DNA from: Bacteroidaceae bacterium
GTDB taxonomy: Bacteria; Bacteroidota; Bacteroidia; Bacteroidales; Bacteroidaceae
NCBI GenBank assembly: GCA_017448965.1
Contig: JAFSKK010000009.1
Coordinates: 62,001-126,000 of the forward strand
Direction of reading: 5' to 3'
Length of the DNA: 64,000 bases
The position numbers were made by a program, and so were the translations under genes. Positions 25,245 to 34,447 of this stretch are shown here, piece by piece. Below the pieces are notes generated by a model that was given only the letters and a program-made list of their open reading frames with translations, had not been told where the DNA came from and made no database searches. The stretch's first letter is position 1. Every line of letters begins with the position of its first letter.

Positions 25245-27347
25245 ATGAAACTAATTTGCTTTTTACTAACTTTTGCAACCTGCCTCTGTGCGGGTGCACA
25301 AACGAAGTCGTGGACAGCCGACAACGGCAACGGCACTTTCACTAACCCACTCTTCTATGATGAGTTCAGCGACCCCGACATCCTGCGTGTGGGCGACGAC
25401 TACTATCTGGCTGGAACCACCATGCATGCTGTGCCTGGATTGGTCATCCTGCACTCGAAAGACCTCGTGAACTGGGAAAACATCTCCTACTGCTTCGACC
25501 GCTTCGATTTCAACGACGACGCTTTCTCGCTGAAGAACCAGAAGGAGGTGTACGGACAGGGCATCTGGGCACCTTGCATCCGCTATGCCAACGGCCAGTT
25601 TTATGTGTTCTCGAACGTGAACGGCAAGGGATTGCAATGCTACACCGCCAAGGACATTCGCGGTCCTTGGGAACACCACAACATGCAGGGCAACATCTAC
25701 GACCTTGGCGTGCTTTTCGACGATGACGGGAAGGTATATGCCATTCATGGCTACGGCACCGTAAAATGCACCGAATTGAAACCCGACATGAGCGGTCCTA
25801 AGGAAGGTACAGAACGTGTCATCATCCCCGAAGGAAATGGTGTGGGCGAAGGACACCACATGTATAAAATTGATGGTATGTACTACCTCATCTCCACCGA
25901 CTACAAGCCGAACGGCCGCACTTTGTGCTCACGTTCAAAGTCAATCTGGGGTCCCTACGAAACTCGCGTCATTTCGGCAGATGAGACCTACGGCTATCAT
26001 GCAGCCTCACTCACTCAAGTGCCTCGTGGCGAGAATCCTCGCATCGGCAAAGACGGCACGAAGTTCGCTCTTGGCCCTGTGGACAAGGATGCAACTGCAT
26101 GCACCAACGCACACCAAGGTGGCATCGTGCAGTTCAAAGATGGCTCGTGGTGGGCGCTCTTCATGCAGGACTTCCACTCCATCGGCCGCACCGTTTGCCT
26201 GATGCCGATAACTTGGGAGGATGGTTGGCCAATGGTCGGTTTCAAGGGGAACTATGGCCGCGCTCCTCGCACTTGGTTCATGCCTGGCACCGCATTGGGA
26301 TGCTATGGCGTTGGCGAAGAGGCGCAGAAACCCTCTGCTCCCTATCACCGCAGCGACAACTTCGACGGCAAGACTTTAGGACGCATCTGGCAATGGAACC
26401 ACAATCCCGACGACAAGATGTGGAGTTTGAAAGGCGGCAAACTGCACCTGAACGCTATGCCTGCCGACCAGTTGATGTGGGCACGCAACACGCTGACCCA
26501 ACGTGTGATTGGCCCGAAGAGCATCACAACGGTGGAACTCCACGTGAAAGGCCTGAAGGATGGCGATGTGGCAGGTCTTGGCAACATCAATGTGCCCTGC
26601 TCGTGGATTGGCATCGTGAAGGATGGCAAGCAACTGACCCTCCGCTGCTTCGAACAGTTAACCAACGACACCATCGACACGCCTGTCACCCTGCCACAAG
26701 GAAAAATCTGGCTCCGCATGAATGGCAACTACGACAACGACCAGGCACAGTATGCTTATTCGCTGGACGGCAAGACGTTCCAGACAATGGGTCGCATGAT
26801 GCCGCTCTCCTACCAACTCATCACCTTCCAGGGTTCTCGCCACGCACTCTTTGCCTTCAACAAGAAAGGCACCAATGGCGGTCTTGCTGAGTTCGACAAC
26901 TTCACGGTGGAAGAACCTTGTGCCGACCGCAGCGGAAACATCCCCTACGGCAAGACCTTCCGCATCATCAATCTGGCCACTGGACGTCCAGCCATCTGTG
27001 ACCCTCACGGCATCCTCTACGACACCCGTCCTGACGACAAGAGCCAACGCACCCAGTTCCAGATTGTGGAGCGAGGCCCTGGCTGTGTTGCGTTGAAATG
27101 TGTCGATGGACGATACATCAAGGTGTATGGTGAAGGATTGGCAGGCGATGTGCGTTTCACGACAGATCCCCAGGAGGCTGAGACCTTCCTTTGGCAAGAC
27201 TACCTCGACCATGAATTCATGCTCTATTCGCTGAAGAACCACCGCTACATCGGCAAGAGTCCGACCACGGGCAGCCCCTATTCGATGGACTTCGCAGGTC
27301 CTGATCCTGCCAAAAGGAACGGCAGCGTTTTCCGTTGGGAAGAATAG
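25245..27347 (+). CDS. Secreted GH43 glycoside hydrolase with C-terminal beta-sandwich and beta-trefoil-like domains
   Basis: 700 residues with a signal peptide (cleavage near AGAQT). The five-bladed GH43 domain spans about 30-340: base Asp43 in EFSDPDIL, modulating Asp153 in YDLGVLFDDDG, and acid Glu202 in GVGEGHHMYK. Residues about 365-560 form a concanavalin-like/DUF1349-type sandwich (DNFDGKTLGRIWQWNHNP...WLRMNGNYD). The last 130 residues (KTFRIINLATGRPAI...KVYGEG...HRYIGKS) look like a fascin or AbfB-type beta-trefoil. The architecture suits subfamily 12-like arabinofuranosidase/xylosidase activity on plant glycans. Follows queC by 77 bp; a strong palindrome lies after it. Confidence 0.9.
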   Translation: MKLICFLLTFATCLCAGAQTKSWTADNGNGTFTNPLFYDEFSDPDILRVGDDYYLAGTTMHAVPGLVILHSKDLVNWENISYCFDRFDFNDDAFSLKNQKEVYGQGIWAPCIRYANGQFYVFSNVNGKGLQCYTAKDIRGPWEHHNMQGNIYDLGVLFDDDGKVYAIHGYGTVKCTELKPDMSGPKEGTERVIIPEGNGVGEGHHMYKIDGMYYLISTDYKPNGRTLCSRSKSIWGPYETRVISADETYGYHAASLTQVPRGENPRIGKDGTKFALGPVDKDATACTNAHQGGIVQFKDGSWWALFMQDFHSIGRTVCLMPITWEDGWPMVGFKGNYGRAPRTWFMPGTALGCYGVGEEAQKPSAPYHRSDNFDGKTLGRIWQWNHNPDDKMWSLKGGKLHLNAMPADQLMWARNTLTQRVIGPKSITTVELHVKGLKDGDVAGLGNINVPCSWIGIVKDGKQLTLRCFEQLTNDTIDTPVTLPQGKIWLRMNGNYDNDQAQYAYSLDGKTFQTMGRMMPLSYQLITFQGSRHALFAFNKKGTNGGLAEFDNFTVEEPCADRSGNIPYGKTFRIINLATGRPAICDPHGILYDTRPDDKSQRTQFQIVERGPGCVALKCVDGRYIKVYGEGLAGDVRFTTDPQEAETFLWQDYLDHEFMLYSLKNHRYIGKSPTTGSPYSMDFAGPDPAKRNGSVFRWEE

Positions 27348-27377
27348 CCGAGAGGAAAAATGAGAAATAACAAAAAT

Positions 27378-27458
27378 GACAGCGCCGTTTCCGAAATTTC
27401 GGAAACGGCGCTGTCGTTAAATCGGAAACGGCGTTATCGATGAAACGATAACGCCGTT
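27378..27458. terminator. Double hairpin: 38-bp perfect palindrome plus second 13-bp stem
   Basis: The first element, 27378-27415, is a perfect 19+19 bp palindrome with GGAAACGGCG in its right arm. The second, 27427-27439 with 27446-27458 (AACGGCGTTATCG/CGATAACGCCGTT), shares the AACGGCG core with the first. They lie between the convergent GH43 and aquaporin genes and probably terminate both. T runs are short, so efficiency in either direction is uncertain. Confidence 0.75.
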
Positions 27459-27464
27459 GAACTT

Positions 27465-28148
27465 TTAAGCCTTCTCTTCACCAATAATCTTCCAGATGCC
27501 AGCAGCAATAGCAGCACCCACGAAAGGACCTACGATGAAAATCCAAAGCTGATTGAGTGCATCACCTTGCTGGAAGATGGCAGGTGCAATAGAACGTGCT
27601 GGATTCACAGAAGTGCCTGTGTAGCGGATGCATACCAGATGCACGAGCACGAGTGAAAGACCGATGGCCAAACCTGCGAAGTTGCCTGCACCCTTCTTGG
27701 AATCAGTTGTACCCAACACCACCAGCACAAACACGCAAGTGAAGATGATTTCGGCAATCAGACCGCCCATGATGGACACACCTTCCTGGCAAGCATTTGC
27801 ACCTGTGCCTTCGAGCGAAGAGTTCTCTGTGAGCACAAACAGAAGTGCCGAACCGATGAAAGCACCAATCACCTGGAAGAGCATGTACATGAGACCATCC
27901 TTCACGCTGATGCGCTTAGTGAGGAGACAGCCAAGCGTGATGGCAGGATTGATGTGACATCCCGACACACCACCAATCGTGTAGGCCATAGCGACCACCG
28001 AAAGACCAAAAGCCAAAGAGGTACCAATCACCGTGCCTGCATTGGCCACTTCACTACAGTTGGATGAGCAGTTGAGGCTAACAGCCACACCGCAACCCAT
28101 GAGTACGAGAACCATCGTTCCCACCATCTCTGCTAAATACTTTTTCAT
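27465..28148 (-). CDS. aqpZ: Aquaporin (MIP family), AqpZ-like
   Basis: 227 residues, six membrane helices in two halves. The first NPA is in SGCHINPAITLG (about 62-73) and the second in TGTSVNPARS, with the Arg of the selectivity filter following it. A Cys/Asn-rich loop (LNCSSNCSE) follows helix 1. The aromatic/arginine pattern and length fit a water channel rather than a glycerol facilitator, and there is no glp gene nearby. Inner membrane. A monocistronic unit with a short A/T leader. Confidence 0.9.
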   Translation of the reverse strand: MKKYLAEMVGTMVLVLMGCGVAVSLNCSSNCSEVANAGTVIGTSLAFGLSVVAMAYTIGGVSGCHINPAITLGCLLTKRISVKDGLMYMLFQVIGAFIGSALLFVLTENSSLEGTGANACQEGVSIMGGLIAEIIFTCVFVLVVLGTTDSKKGAGNFAGLAIGLSLVLVHLVCIRYTGTSVNPARSIAPAIFQQGDALNQLWIFIVGPFVGAAIAAGIWKIIGEEKA

Positions 28149-28219
28149 CTTGTTTTTAATGTTTTAGGGTTTGTAAATAAGGTATTTATCTCACTTTGCT
28201 TAGAAAGTTGTTAGAAAGT

Positions 28220-29275
28220 TCATTGTTCCAGATGCAGGATGCCTCCCGTTGCCGGATAGAGCGTCAGTTTGGTTGTTGCCCCCTTGTTGAACAACGTGGG
28301 ACTCAACATGTCGATGGTGCCAAACTGCGCGAAAGGCAGTTCCCGTTCATAAATGGTGCCCTGCATGTTGCTGATGTTGACGCTGGCCATGCTGGGCATA
28401 TTATAGACGAGTCCTTCGATCTTCCTTTTCTGCAGGTCTTTCTCCGTAGGGAGCACCACCGTGTGCTGATCCTTCACCGTGATGTAGTAAGGCTGTCCCG
28501 CCATATCGTCGGCATCGACAAAGCCAAGTTTCTGCGAGAAACGGAAAAGCACCTTACGCTCCACATCTTCAGTTGGGAGAATGCTGAACGACTGAGCCAA
28601 AAAAGTTGTGTCGCGATACCCTACAAAAAGTTGCGTCAACGCCTCTTCCTGCGTGTTCAATTCGTCGAGCACAATCTTGAGCGAAGCACCGTCTTTGGGC
28701 ATCGATTCCACTTGACCGCGCTTGATAGCGTTCTTGCTTTCACGGATGTCCAGAATCTCCTGTGCAGCCAACTCAGCCATCTTCGCTGTAGAGGTTGCCG
28801 AAAGAATATCCTCGGTGAGATATTGCCGCGCATCGAGTCGATGATGGGTGGAACGTGCAGATGGCAACACACGCTCTTCGTATGGAACGGTGGTGTTGAC
28901 AGCCAGCAGGATGCCACTCGGAGTCAGTTGAACCATTGGTGCAACAGTTTTTTCTTTCATCTTGACTGTGAACACCTTAGAAGTGTCAGGTACACCCTCT
29001 TGAAACACCTCCAATTTGGTCATTTCCCACAATATGGATGCCTCGGCACTCACGCCTCCAATATGCAGATAGCGGTCGGCATATTTCGCAAACTCACCAG
29101 GCGTGTACACAATTTTCATGGCTGCTGCCTCCACCTTCAGTTGTGTCTGAGGCAGCACATAATTCACACCATTGGCCGCCACACCAGGACTGAATTCCGT
29201 CACCACCGTCTGAGCGCTCATGCACACCGACAGCAACAAGGCCAATGCTATTACAATATTTCTTTTCATCATCAA
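28220..29275 (-). CDS. DUF4831 family secreted protein
   Basis: 351 residues. The signal peptide is MKRNIVIALALLLSVCMSAQ. DUF4831 is specific to Bacteroidetes; recognisable blocks are GVNYVLPQTQLKVEA near the N-terminus, ILSATSTAKMAELAAQEI in the middle, and a C-terminal beta-rich region ending LTLYPATGGILHLEQ. Its function is unknown. It lies 27 bp downstream of the nnr gene on the same strand, probably co-transcribed. The neighbour on the other side is the aquaporin gene, also leftward. Confidence 0.85.
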   Translation of the reverse strand: MMMKRNIVIALALLLSVCMSAQTVVTEFSPGVAANGVNYVLPQTQLKVEAAAMKIVYTPGEFAKYADRYLHIGGVSAEASILWEMTKLEVFQEGVPDTSKVFTVKMKEKTVAPMVQLTPSGILLAVNTTVPYEERVLPSARSTHHRLDARQYLTEDILSATSTAKMAELAAQEILDIRESKNAIKRGQVESMPKDGASLKIVLDELNTQEEALTQLFVGYRDTTFLAQSFSILPTEDVERKVLFRFSQKLGFVDADDMAGQPYYITVKDQHTVVLPTEKDLQKRKIEGLVYNMPSMASVNISNMQGTIYERELPFAQFGTIDMLSPTLFNKGATTKLTLYPATGGILHLEQ

Positions 29276-29302
29276 GTCTATAAAATCATCCGATAAAATA
29301 TC

Positions 29303-30859
29303 TCAATCCCGTTTTCTTTCTTCATACAACTGCTTGAAAGCACGAGGCAGATAAGTGATCAAATCGCTGGCGATGACACCTTCATAGCACAGGTCGGCAG
29401 CCGCAAGGTCGCCCGTCAATCCGTGCAGATAAACACCCAGACGCAGCGCCACTTCTGGCACATACGACTGCGCAAGCAAAGCCAGAATGATGCCCGTCAA
29501 CACATCGCCAGCACCCGCAGTCGCCATGCCGGGGTTGCCGGTCGTGTTGAAGAACACGTTGCCCTCAGGAGTGACCACAGCAGAATAGGCACCCTTGATG
29601 AGGATGTAGATTTGCTGACGAACCGCCAACTCACGTGTGCGCTCCAGTTCTTCGTAAGAGTTGCGTGTCGTGCTGATCAAGCCAAAAAGTTCCTTCTTGT
29701 GAGGCGTGAGAATGCAGCGACGAGGCAACTGTGCAATCCATCCGCGATGAGAGCCAAGAATGTTGAGCGCATCTGCATCGATAATCATCGGGCATTTCGA
29801 CATGCTGACCTGCTCGATGAAAGCCTGCACCGTGTAAGACGAGGTGCCGATGCCCGGACCGATAGCCATTGCATCATAGGCGTTGGTGTCGAAAGACTGA
29901 CTGAAGCAATTGCTGTCGACATCGATGTCGAGCACCGCCTCAGGAACAGTTGCCTGCAACACGCGCACATTACTCTCTGGAGTGTGAATAGTCAACTTTC
30001 CTGCACCACCCCGCATACATGCTCGGGCACTCAGGATGGCAGCACCAGCCATGCCTTTCTTTCCAGCAACGAGCAACGCATGACCCATCGTGCCTTTATG
30101 CGCAAACTTGGAACGTCCCTTCAGCATAGCGCGTACTTCCTTCGCATTGGTCAAGAAATATGGGGTATGTGTCTCTTCATTCTCCGGATCGATGATGCCG
30201 ATGTCCAGCACTTCCCACTCGCCCACATATTGCTCATTTTCAGCAAAGAAGAACGCGAGTTTGGGATATTGGATGGTATATGTGAAGGAGGCCCTGATGA
30301 TGTGGTTCATCACATTGTAGGTGTTATCCTCACACATCAATCCCGATGGCACATCGATAGAGACAACCGTTGCAGGCGAAGCGTTGATGTACTTCACCAC
30401 AGAGGCGAATCCTCCGTTCAGCGGTCGAGAGAGTCCCGTGCCGAACAGGCCGTCAATCACCAAGTCACCCTCTTCGAGTGGAGGAGGTGTGAATTGCGAG
30501 GTAATCTCGACGAACTCAACGTTATGCACTCCCATGGTGGTGTGCTTGACAGCTTGGAAATCCACCAGACGCTGCTTGTTGATGAGGCAGTCGGGCGAAA
30601 GATTGTCTGATGTGTTGAAAAGATAGGCATACACCTTGTAGTTCTCCTCGCCCAACATGCGGGCGATAGCCAACGCATCGCCTCCGTTGTTGCCTGGACC
30701 GGCAAAAATCTTAACGGGAGTGCTCACTGGCCAACGTTGCTTGATTCTGTCAGCCACTGCACGAGAGGCACGTTCCATCAAATTCGTGGAAGACACAGGC
30801 TCGTGTTCTATTGTATACGCATCTACAGTCTTTAGTTGAGCTGCTGATAAAATCTTCAT
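29303..30859 (-). CDS. nnr: Bifunctional NAD(P)H-hydrate epimerase / ADP-dependent dehydratase
   Basis: 518 residues. The N-terminal YjeF_N epimerase domain (about 1-215) has FAGPGNNGGDALAIAR and the catalytic Asp in YKVYA.../VIDGLFGTGL. The C-terminal ribokinase-like dehydratase domain (about 225-518) has KFAHKGTMGHALLVAG and the terminal NPGMATAGAGDVLTG motif carrying the catalytic Asp. The enzyme repairs damaged hydrated NADH and NADPH. First gene of a leftward unit with DUF4831. Divergent from hpt, with own -7 box at 30901-30908. Confidence 0.94.
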   Translation of the reverse strand: MKILSAAQLKTVDAYTIEHEPVSSTNLMERASRAVADRIKQRWPVSTPVKIFAGPGNNGGDALAIARMLGEENYKVYAYLFNTSDNLSPDCLINKQRLVDFQAVKHTTMGVHNVEFVEITSQFTPPPLEEGDLVIDGLFGTGLSRPLNGGFASVVKYINASPATVVSIDVPSGLMCEDNTYNVMNHIIRASFTYTIQYPKLAFFFAENEQYVGEWEVLDIGIIDPENEETHTPYFLTNAKEVRAMLKGRSKFAHKGTMGHALLVAGKKGMAGAAILSARACMRGGAGKLTIHTPESNVRVLQATVPEAVLDIDVDSNCFSQSFDTNAYDAMAIGPGIGTSSYTVQAFIEQVSMSKCPMIIDADALNILGSHRGWIAQLPRRCILTPHKKELFGLISTTRNSYEELERTRELAVRQQIYILIKGAYSAVVTPEGNVFFNTTGNPGMATAGAGDVLTGIILALLAQSYVPEVALRLGVYLHGLTGDLAAADLCYEGVIASDLITYLPRAFKQLYEERKRD

Positions 30860-30900
30860 AACTCAGAGAATTGATAAATGGAGATTTCTATTTGTTTGTG

Positions 30901-30908
30901 CAAAAATA
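30901..30908 (-). promoter_or_regulatory. -7 box of nnr
   Basis: TATTTTTG on the minus strand, 41 bp before the nnr start, in the divergent spacer with hpt. Confidence 0.5.
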
Positions 30909-31014
30909 GTGAATAGATACTAAAAAAACCATGAAAAAATGATAAAATAGCACTTTTGAAGATGTTTTTTTACGTTATTCTTCCTTATTTCGTCCTTGAA
31001 TAGGGATTTTTTTG

Positions 31015-31022
31015 TAGCTTTG
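31015..31022 (+). promoter_or_regulatory. -7 box of hpt-adk
   Basis: TAGCTTTG on the plus strand, 28 bp before the hpt start. Confidence 0.6.
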
Positions 31023-31050
31023 CATAAAAATAAAGTGTACAAATCATTCA

Positions 31051-31584
31051 ATGATAACCATAAAAGACAAACAATTTGAACCGTTCATTCATCATGAACA
31101 AATTGCGGAGAGGGTCGCAGCATTAGCCCAAAGGTTGAATGCTGACTACACCGGACGCAACCCCATCCTCATCACCATTCTGAATGGAGCCTTCATGTTT
31201 GTGGCCGACCTGGTGCGCCAACTCAATTTCGACCACGAGATTCAATTTGCGAAATTCTCGTCGTATGACGGCATGGACACCACAGGCACCGTGAAAGAAC
31301 TGATTGGGCTTTCCATCGACATCAAAGACCGCGACATCATCATCGTGGAAGACATCATCGACACCGGCACCACCATGTACCATCTGTTGCCAAGACTGAA
31401 GGAGAAAGGAGCCAAATCCATCGAAATCGCCTCCCTGCTGATGAAGCCCGGCAAACTGAGAATGCCGCTCCATGTGAAGTATTGCGCGATGGAAATCCCC
31501 AACGAGTTCATCGTGGGATATGGCCTCGACTACGATGGCGTCGGACGCAACTACAAGAGCATCTATGTGGTGAAGGAGAACTAA
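31051..31584 (+). CDS. hpt: Hypoxanthine phosphoribosyltransferase
   Basis: 177 residues. The PRPP loop is IIVEDIIDTGTT (about 94-105); ITILNGAFMF upstream matches the pyrophosphate-binding loop region, and FIVGYGLDYDG is the typical C-terminal purine-contact motif. Salvages hypoxanthine (and probably guanine) with PRPP. First gene of a rightward run hpt-adk-obg; adk starts 60 bp after the stop. Confidence 0.94.
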   Translation: MITIKDKQFEPFIHHEQIAERVAALAQRLNADYTGRNPILITILNGAFMFVADLVRQLNFDHEIQFAKFSSYDGMDTTGTVKELIGLSIDIKDRDIIIVEDIIDTGTTMYHLLPRLKEKGAKSIEIASLLMKPGKLRMPLHVKYCAMEIPNEFIVGYGLDYDGVGRNYKSIYVVKEN

Positions 31585-31644
31585 CCCACCCTCTCCCCTA
31601 CTATCCTGAAACCTCACAACAAAACAATAAAACATTTAAACGAA

Positions 31645-32217
31645 ATGAAGAATATCATCATTTTTGGTGCACCAGGCTCTGGCAAAGGCACCTACAGCGA
31701 CGAAATCGTTGCACGCTACGGCATGGGACACATCTCCACAGGCGATGTGCTCCGCAGTGAAATCAAGAACGGTACAGAACTCGGCAAGATTGCCAAAGGC
31801 TACATCGACAATGGCCAACTCATCCCCGACGAGCTGATGATCGACATCCTCGCCAAGACATACGACGAACTGCCAGCAGGCAAGGGCGTCATCTTCGACG
31901 GATTCCCTCGCACCATCGCACAGGCTGAGGCTCTCAAGAAGATGCTGGCTGAGCGCAAGCACGACATGGGCCTCATGATCGAACTCATCGTCGATGAGGA
32001 GACACTCCTCGCCCGTCTGCTCAACCGTGCCAAGGAGCAAGGCCGTGCCGACGACAACGAGGAAACCATCAAGAAGCGTTTCGAAGTGTATCACAAGCAG
32101 ACGGAGCCACTCTCCAAGTGGTTCGAGCAGGAAGGCATCCGCAACACGTTCACTTGGAAGGGTTCCAAGGATGTGATGCTGGGTGAGATTTTCGCTTTCC
32201 TCGACACACAAAAGTAA
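31645..32217 (+). CDS. adk: Adenylate kinase (short-lid form)
   Basis: 190 residues. P-loop GAPGSGKGT at residues 7-15, DGFPRT in the AMP-binding region, and GRADDNEETIKKR near the C-terminus. At 190 residues the protein lacks the zinc-binding lid found in 214-residue forms. Interconverts ATP + AMP and 2 ADP. The gap to obg (106 bp) contains a long AT-rich inverted repeat. Confidence 0.95.
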   Translation: MKNIIIFGAPGSGKGTYSDEIVARYGMGHISTGDVLRSEIKNGTELGKIAKGYIDNGQLIPDELMIDILAKTYDELPAGKGVIFDGFPRTIAQAEALKKMLAERKHDMGLMIELIVDEETLLARLLNRAKEQGRADDNEETIKKRFEVYHKQTEPLSKWFEQEGIRNTFTWKGSKDVMLGEIFAFLDTQK

Positions 32218-32221
32218 AACG

Positions 32222-32318
32222 AAAGAATTGAAGAATTGAAAAATTGAAGTTCCCTGCGGATGGCATACATTGCGTGAAGCCAAACTTCAATTCTTCAATT
32301 CTTTAATTTTTCAATTCT
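32222..32318. repeat. AT-rich inverted repeat between adk and obg
   Basis: Left arm 32222-32251 (units GAATTGAA), right arm 32283-32318 (units TTCAATTC), separated by a GC-richer core (CCCTGCGGATGGCATACATTG). The arms are built of 9-10-bp repeated units and can pair in several registers. Obg starts 6 bp after the right arm, so the structure could affect its translation. Confidence 0.65.
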
Positions 32319-32323
32319 ATTAC

Positions 32324-33508
32324 ATGGAATCCAATTTCATTGACTACGTAAAGATTTATTGCCGCTCTGGACGTGGTGGACGTGGTTCCACCCACATGCA
32401 TCGTGCTAAGTATCTGCCCAAAGGAGGTCCCGACGGTGGCAATGGCGGTCGTGGCGGACACGTGATTCTGCGTGGCAACCGCAACTATTGGACATTGCTC
32501 CACCTGCGCTATGACCGCCACATCAAGGCTGAACATGGCGGCAATGGGTCGAAAAACAAATCGACAGGCAAGCAAGGGGCAAATGCCTACATCGAGGTGC
32601 CCTGCGGCACAGCAGTGTATGATGCCGAAACAGGTGAATACATCTGCGATGTGACTGCACACGAGCAGGAGGTTGTTCTCCTGAAGGGCGGTCGCGGAGG
32701 ACTGGGCAACTTCAACTTTGCCACTCCCACCAATCAGGCACCACGCTACGCACAGCCTGGTGAGCCTATGCAGGAGCGCACGTTCATTCTCGAGCTGAAA
32801 CTCTTGGCAGATGTGGGCTTGGTCGGCTTCCCCAATGCGGGCAAGTCCACCCTCGTCAATGCCATCTCGTCGGCCAAACCGAAGATTGACAACTACCCTT
32901 TCACCACCCTCGAACCCTCGTTAGGCATCGTGTCCTATCGCGACGGACGTTCGTTCGTCATCGCCGACATCCCAGGCATCATCGAGGGTGCCAGCGAGGG
33001 GCGTGGTCTTGGTCTCCGCTTCCTTCGCCACATCGAGCGCAACTCCTTGCTGCTCTTCATGGTGCCAGCCGACACGGAGGACATCCGTCACGAATATGAT
33101 GTGCTGCTCAACGAATTGGCGCAATTCAATCCCGATCTGCTCGACAAGGGCCGTGTGCTCGCCATCACCAAGTGCGACCTCCTCGGTCAAGACGAAGAAC
33201 TGAAGGAGATGCTGAAAGAGGGACTGCCCGACGACATTCCCGTTGTTTTCATCAGCGCTGTGGCTCAGCAGGGATTGCAAGAGCTGAAGGACATCCTCTG
33301 GCAAGAGATGAACAGCGAGAGCAACAAAATTGCTGCCATCAACACGCAGGAGTCCATCATCCACTCTGCCAAGACCTTCGCCTACATGGACGACATCGCC
33401 GACGACGATGAGGGTTGGGGCGACGCAGACATTCCCGAAGAGGAAGACATCGAGTTTCTGGACGAGGACGAGATTGAAGACCTGGAAGATTTTGAATACG
33501 AAACTTAA
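32324..33508 (+). CDS. obg: Obg-family GTPase
   Basis: 394 residues from the ATG at 32324; the open frame reaches 32270 but that part is the AT-rich inverted repeat. The Obg fold (about 1-160) is glycine-rich ([30 protein letters not shown]). The G domain has G1 [10 protein letters not shown]3 DIPGIIEGA and G4 TKCD. The C-terminal tail is very acidic ([12 protein letters not shown]). Essential GTPase in 50S ribosome assembly and stringent response. Third gene in the run after hpt and adk. The stop codon lies inside the first copy of the 21-bp repeat at 33499. Confidence 0.94.
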   Translation: MESNFIDYVKIYCRSGRGGRGSTHMHRAKYLPKGGPDGGNGGRGGHVILRGNRNYWTLLHLRYDRHIKAEHGGNGSKNKSTGKQGANAYIEVPCGTAVYDAETGEYICDVTAHEQEVVLLKGGRGGLGNFNFATPTNQAPRYAQPGEPMQERTFILELKLLADVGLVGFPNAGKSTLVNAISSAKPKIDNYPFTTLEPSLGIVSYRDGRSFVIADIPGIIEGASEGRGLGLRFLRHIERNSLLLFMVPADTEDIRHEYDVLLNELAQFNPDLLDKGRVLAITKCDLLGQDEELKEMLKEGLPDDIPVVFISAVAQQGLQELKDILWQEMNSESNKIAAINTQESIIHSAKTFAYMDDIADDDEGWGDADIPEEEDIEFLDEDEIEDLEDFEYET

Positions 33509-33710
33509 ATTACATGATTCAACTTTCGGAAGTTACCGCTTCGCTCAGGAGTTAAAGCCTATACTCTGTCAACTGTGGAGAGGAGTTTTTACGCCAGCAT
33601 TACATTCGGCTTTAACTCCTCTAACTCCTTTAACTTCTTTAACTCCAAGAAAGTGGAGGTTCTTTGTGAGCAAAGCGCTACGCGATAAGCGAAACTTAAA
33701 TTACATGATT
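33499..33710. repeat. Dispersed intergenic element, copy B, flanked by 21-bp direct repeats
   Basis: CGAAACTTAAATTACATGATT occurs at 33499-33519 and again at 33690-33710. Between them is about 170 bp related to copy A (ordered motifs CGGAAGTTAnCGCTTCGCTCAGnAGTTAAAG and CCAGCATnACATT). The left repeat contains the obg stop codon and the right one ends 8 bp before the pgeF start. The layout looks like an insertion with target duplication, or an element that carries the end motif itself. Confidence 0.7.
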
Positions 33711-33718
33711 ATCCATTT

Positions 33719-34447
33719 ATGTTGATATACGACACGCCACAAAACATCACCGCCTTCTCCACCACGCGAGATGGCGGTGTTGCTATTGACATTCCCCGCT
33801 TGCTCATGCCGCTGCATCAGACGCATGAAACCACCACCGTCATCATCGACGAGGCTTTCCTCAGCAAGAATCCGTTGGAGCAAGCCCTTGCCCTCGATGG
33901 TGTGGATGCCCTCAGCACTCAGCTGCCCAACGTCTGCATCTGCGTGAGGACAGCCGACTGCATTCCTGTCCTGCTTTGGGACGACGAGCAGCAGGTGGTC
34001 TCTGCTGTCCATGCAGGATGGAAAGGCACACAGAAACGCATCGTCGAAGCCAATCTGGAAGTGCTCAAACAGACGTATGGCACAGAGGCCAAGCATCTCC
34101 ACGCCATCATTGGCCCAGGCATCGGCCCCGAGAGTTTTGAAGTGGGCGACGAGGTGTATGAACTCTTTGCCAACGCAGGCTTTCCGATGGAAAAACTCGC
34201 AAAGAAGTATCCTCCCATGAAACCCAACACCCCGAATGGTCTCCCTTCCCATAGAGGGGAAGAGCTGGGGTCAAAGTGGCACATCGACCTCTGGGAATGC
34301 AACCGGCTGCAACTCATCGACAAAGGTGTCAATCCCCAAAACATCCACGTTTCAGGCATCGACACCTTTCAGAACTACGACCGCTTCTTCTCTGCCCGCC
34401 GACACTTCAACGGCAGAATCATCAACGGAATCATGAGAAAGAATTAA
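33719..34447 (+). CDS. pgeF: Laccase-domain protein (PgeF/YfiH, peptidoglycan editing or purine nucleoside enzyme)
   Basis: 242 residues. The family signature is clear: DGVDALSTQLPN, then the metal-binding Cys in RTADCIPVLLWD and His in AVHAGWKGT; an N-terminal TTRDGG is present as well. Homologs were called polyphenol oxidase, later shown to act on purine nucleosides or to prevent mis-incorporation into peptidoglycan; which applies here is not decidable. The 3' end overlaps the convergent HAD gene by 17 bp. Confidence 0.9.
   Translation: MLIYDTPQNITAFSTTRDGGVAIDIPRLLMPLHQTHETTTVIIDEAFLSKNPLEQALALDGVDALSTQLPNVCICVRTADCIPVLLWDDEQQVVSAVHAGWKGTQKRIVEANLEVLKQTYGTEAKHLHAIIGPGIGPESFEVGDEVYELFANAGFPMEKLAKKYPPMKPNTPNGLPSHRGEELGSKWHIDLWECNRLQLIDKGVNPQNIHVSGIDTFQNYDRFFSARRHFNGRIINGIMRKN

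Noticed and set aside
29423-30610. 395-codon plus-strand open frame
   Set aside because: Antisense to the bifunctional NAD(P)HX repair gene, whose motifs are complete.
31015-31050. Riboswitch (purine or preQ1) before hpt or queC
   Set aside because: The distance from promoter box to start codon is about 20-30 bp in both cases, too short for an aptamer.
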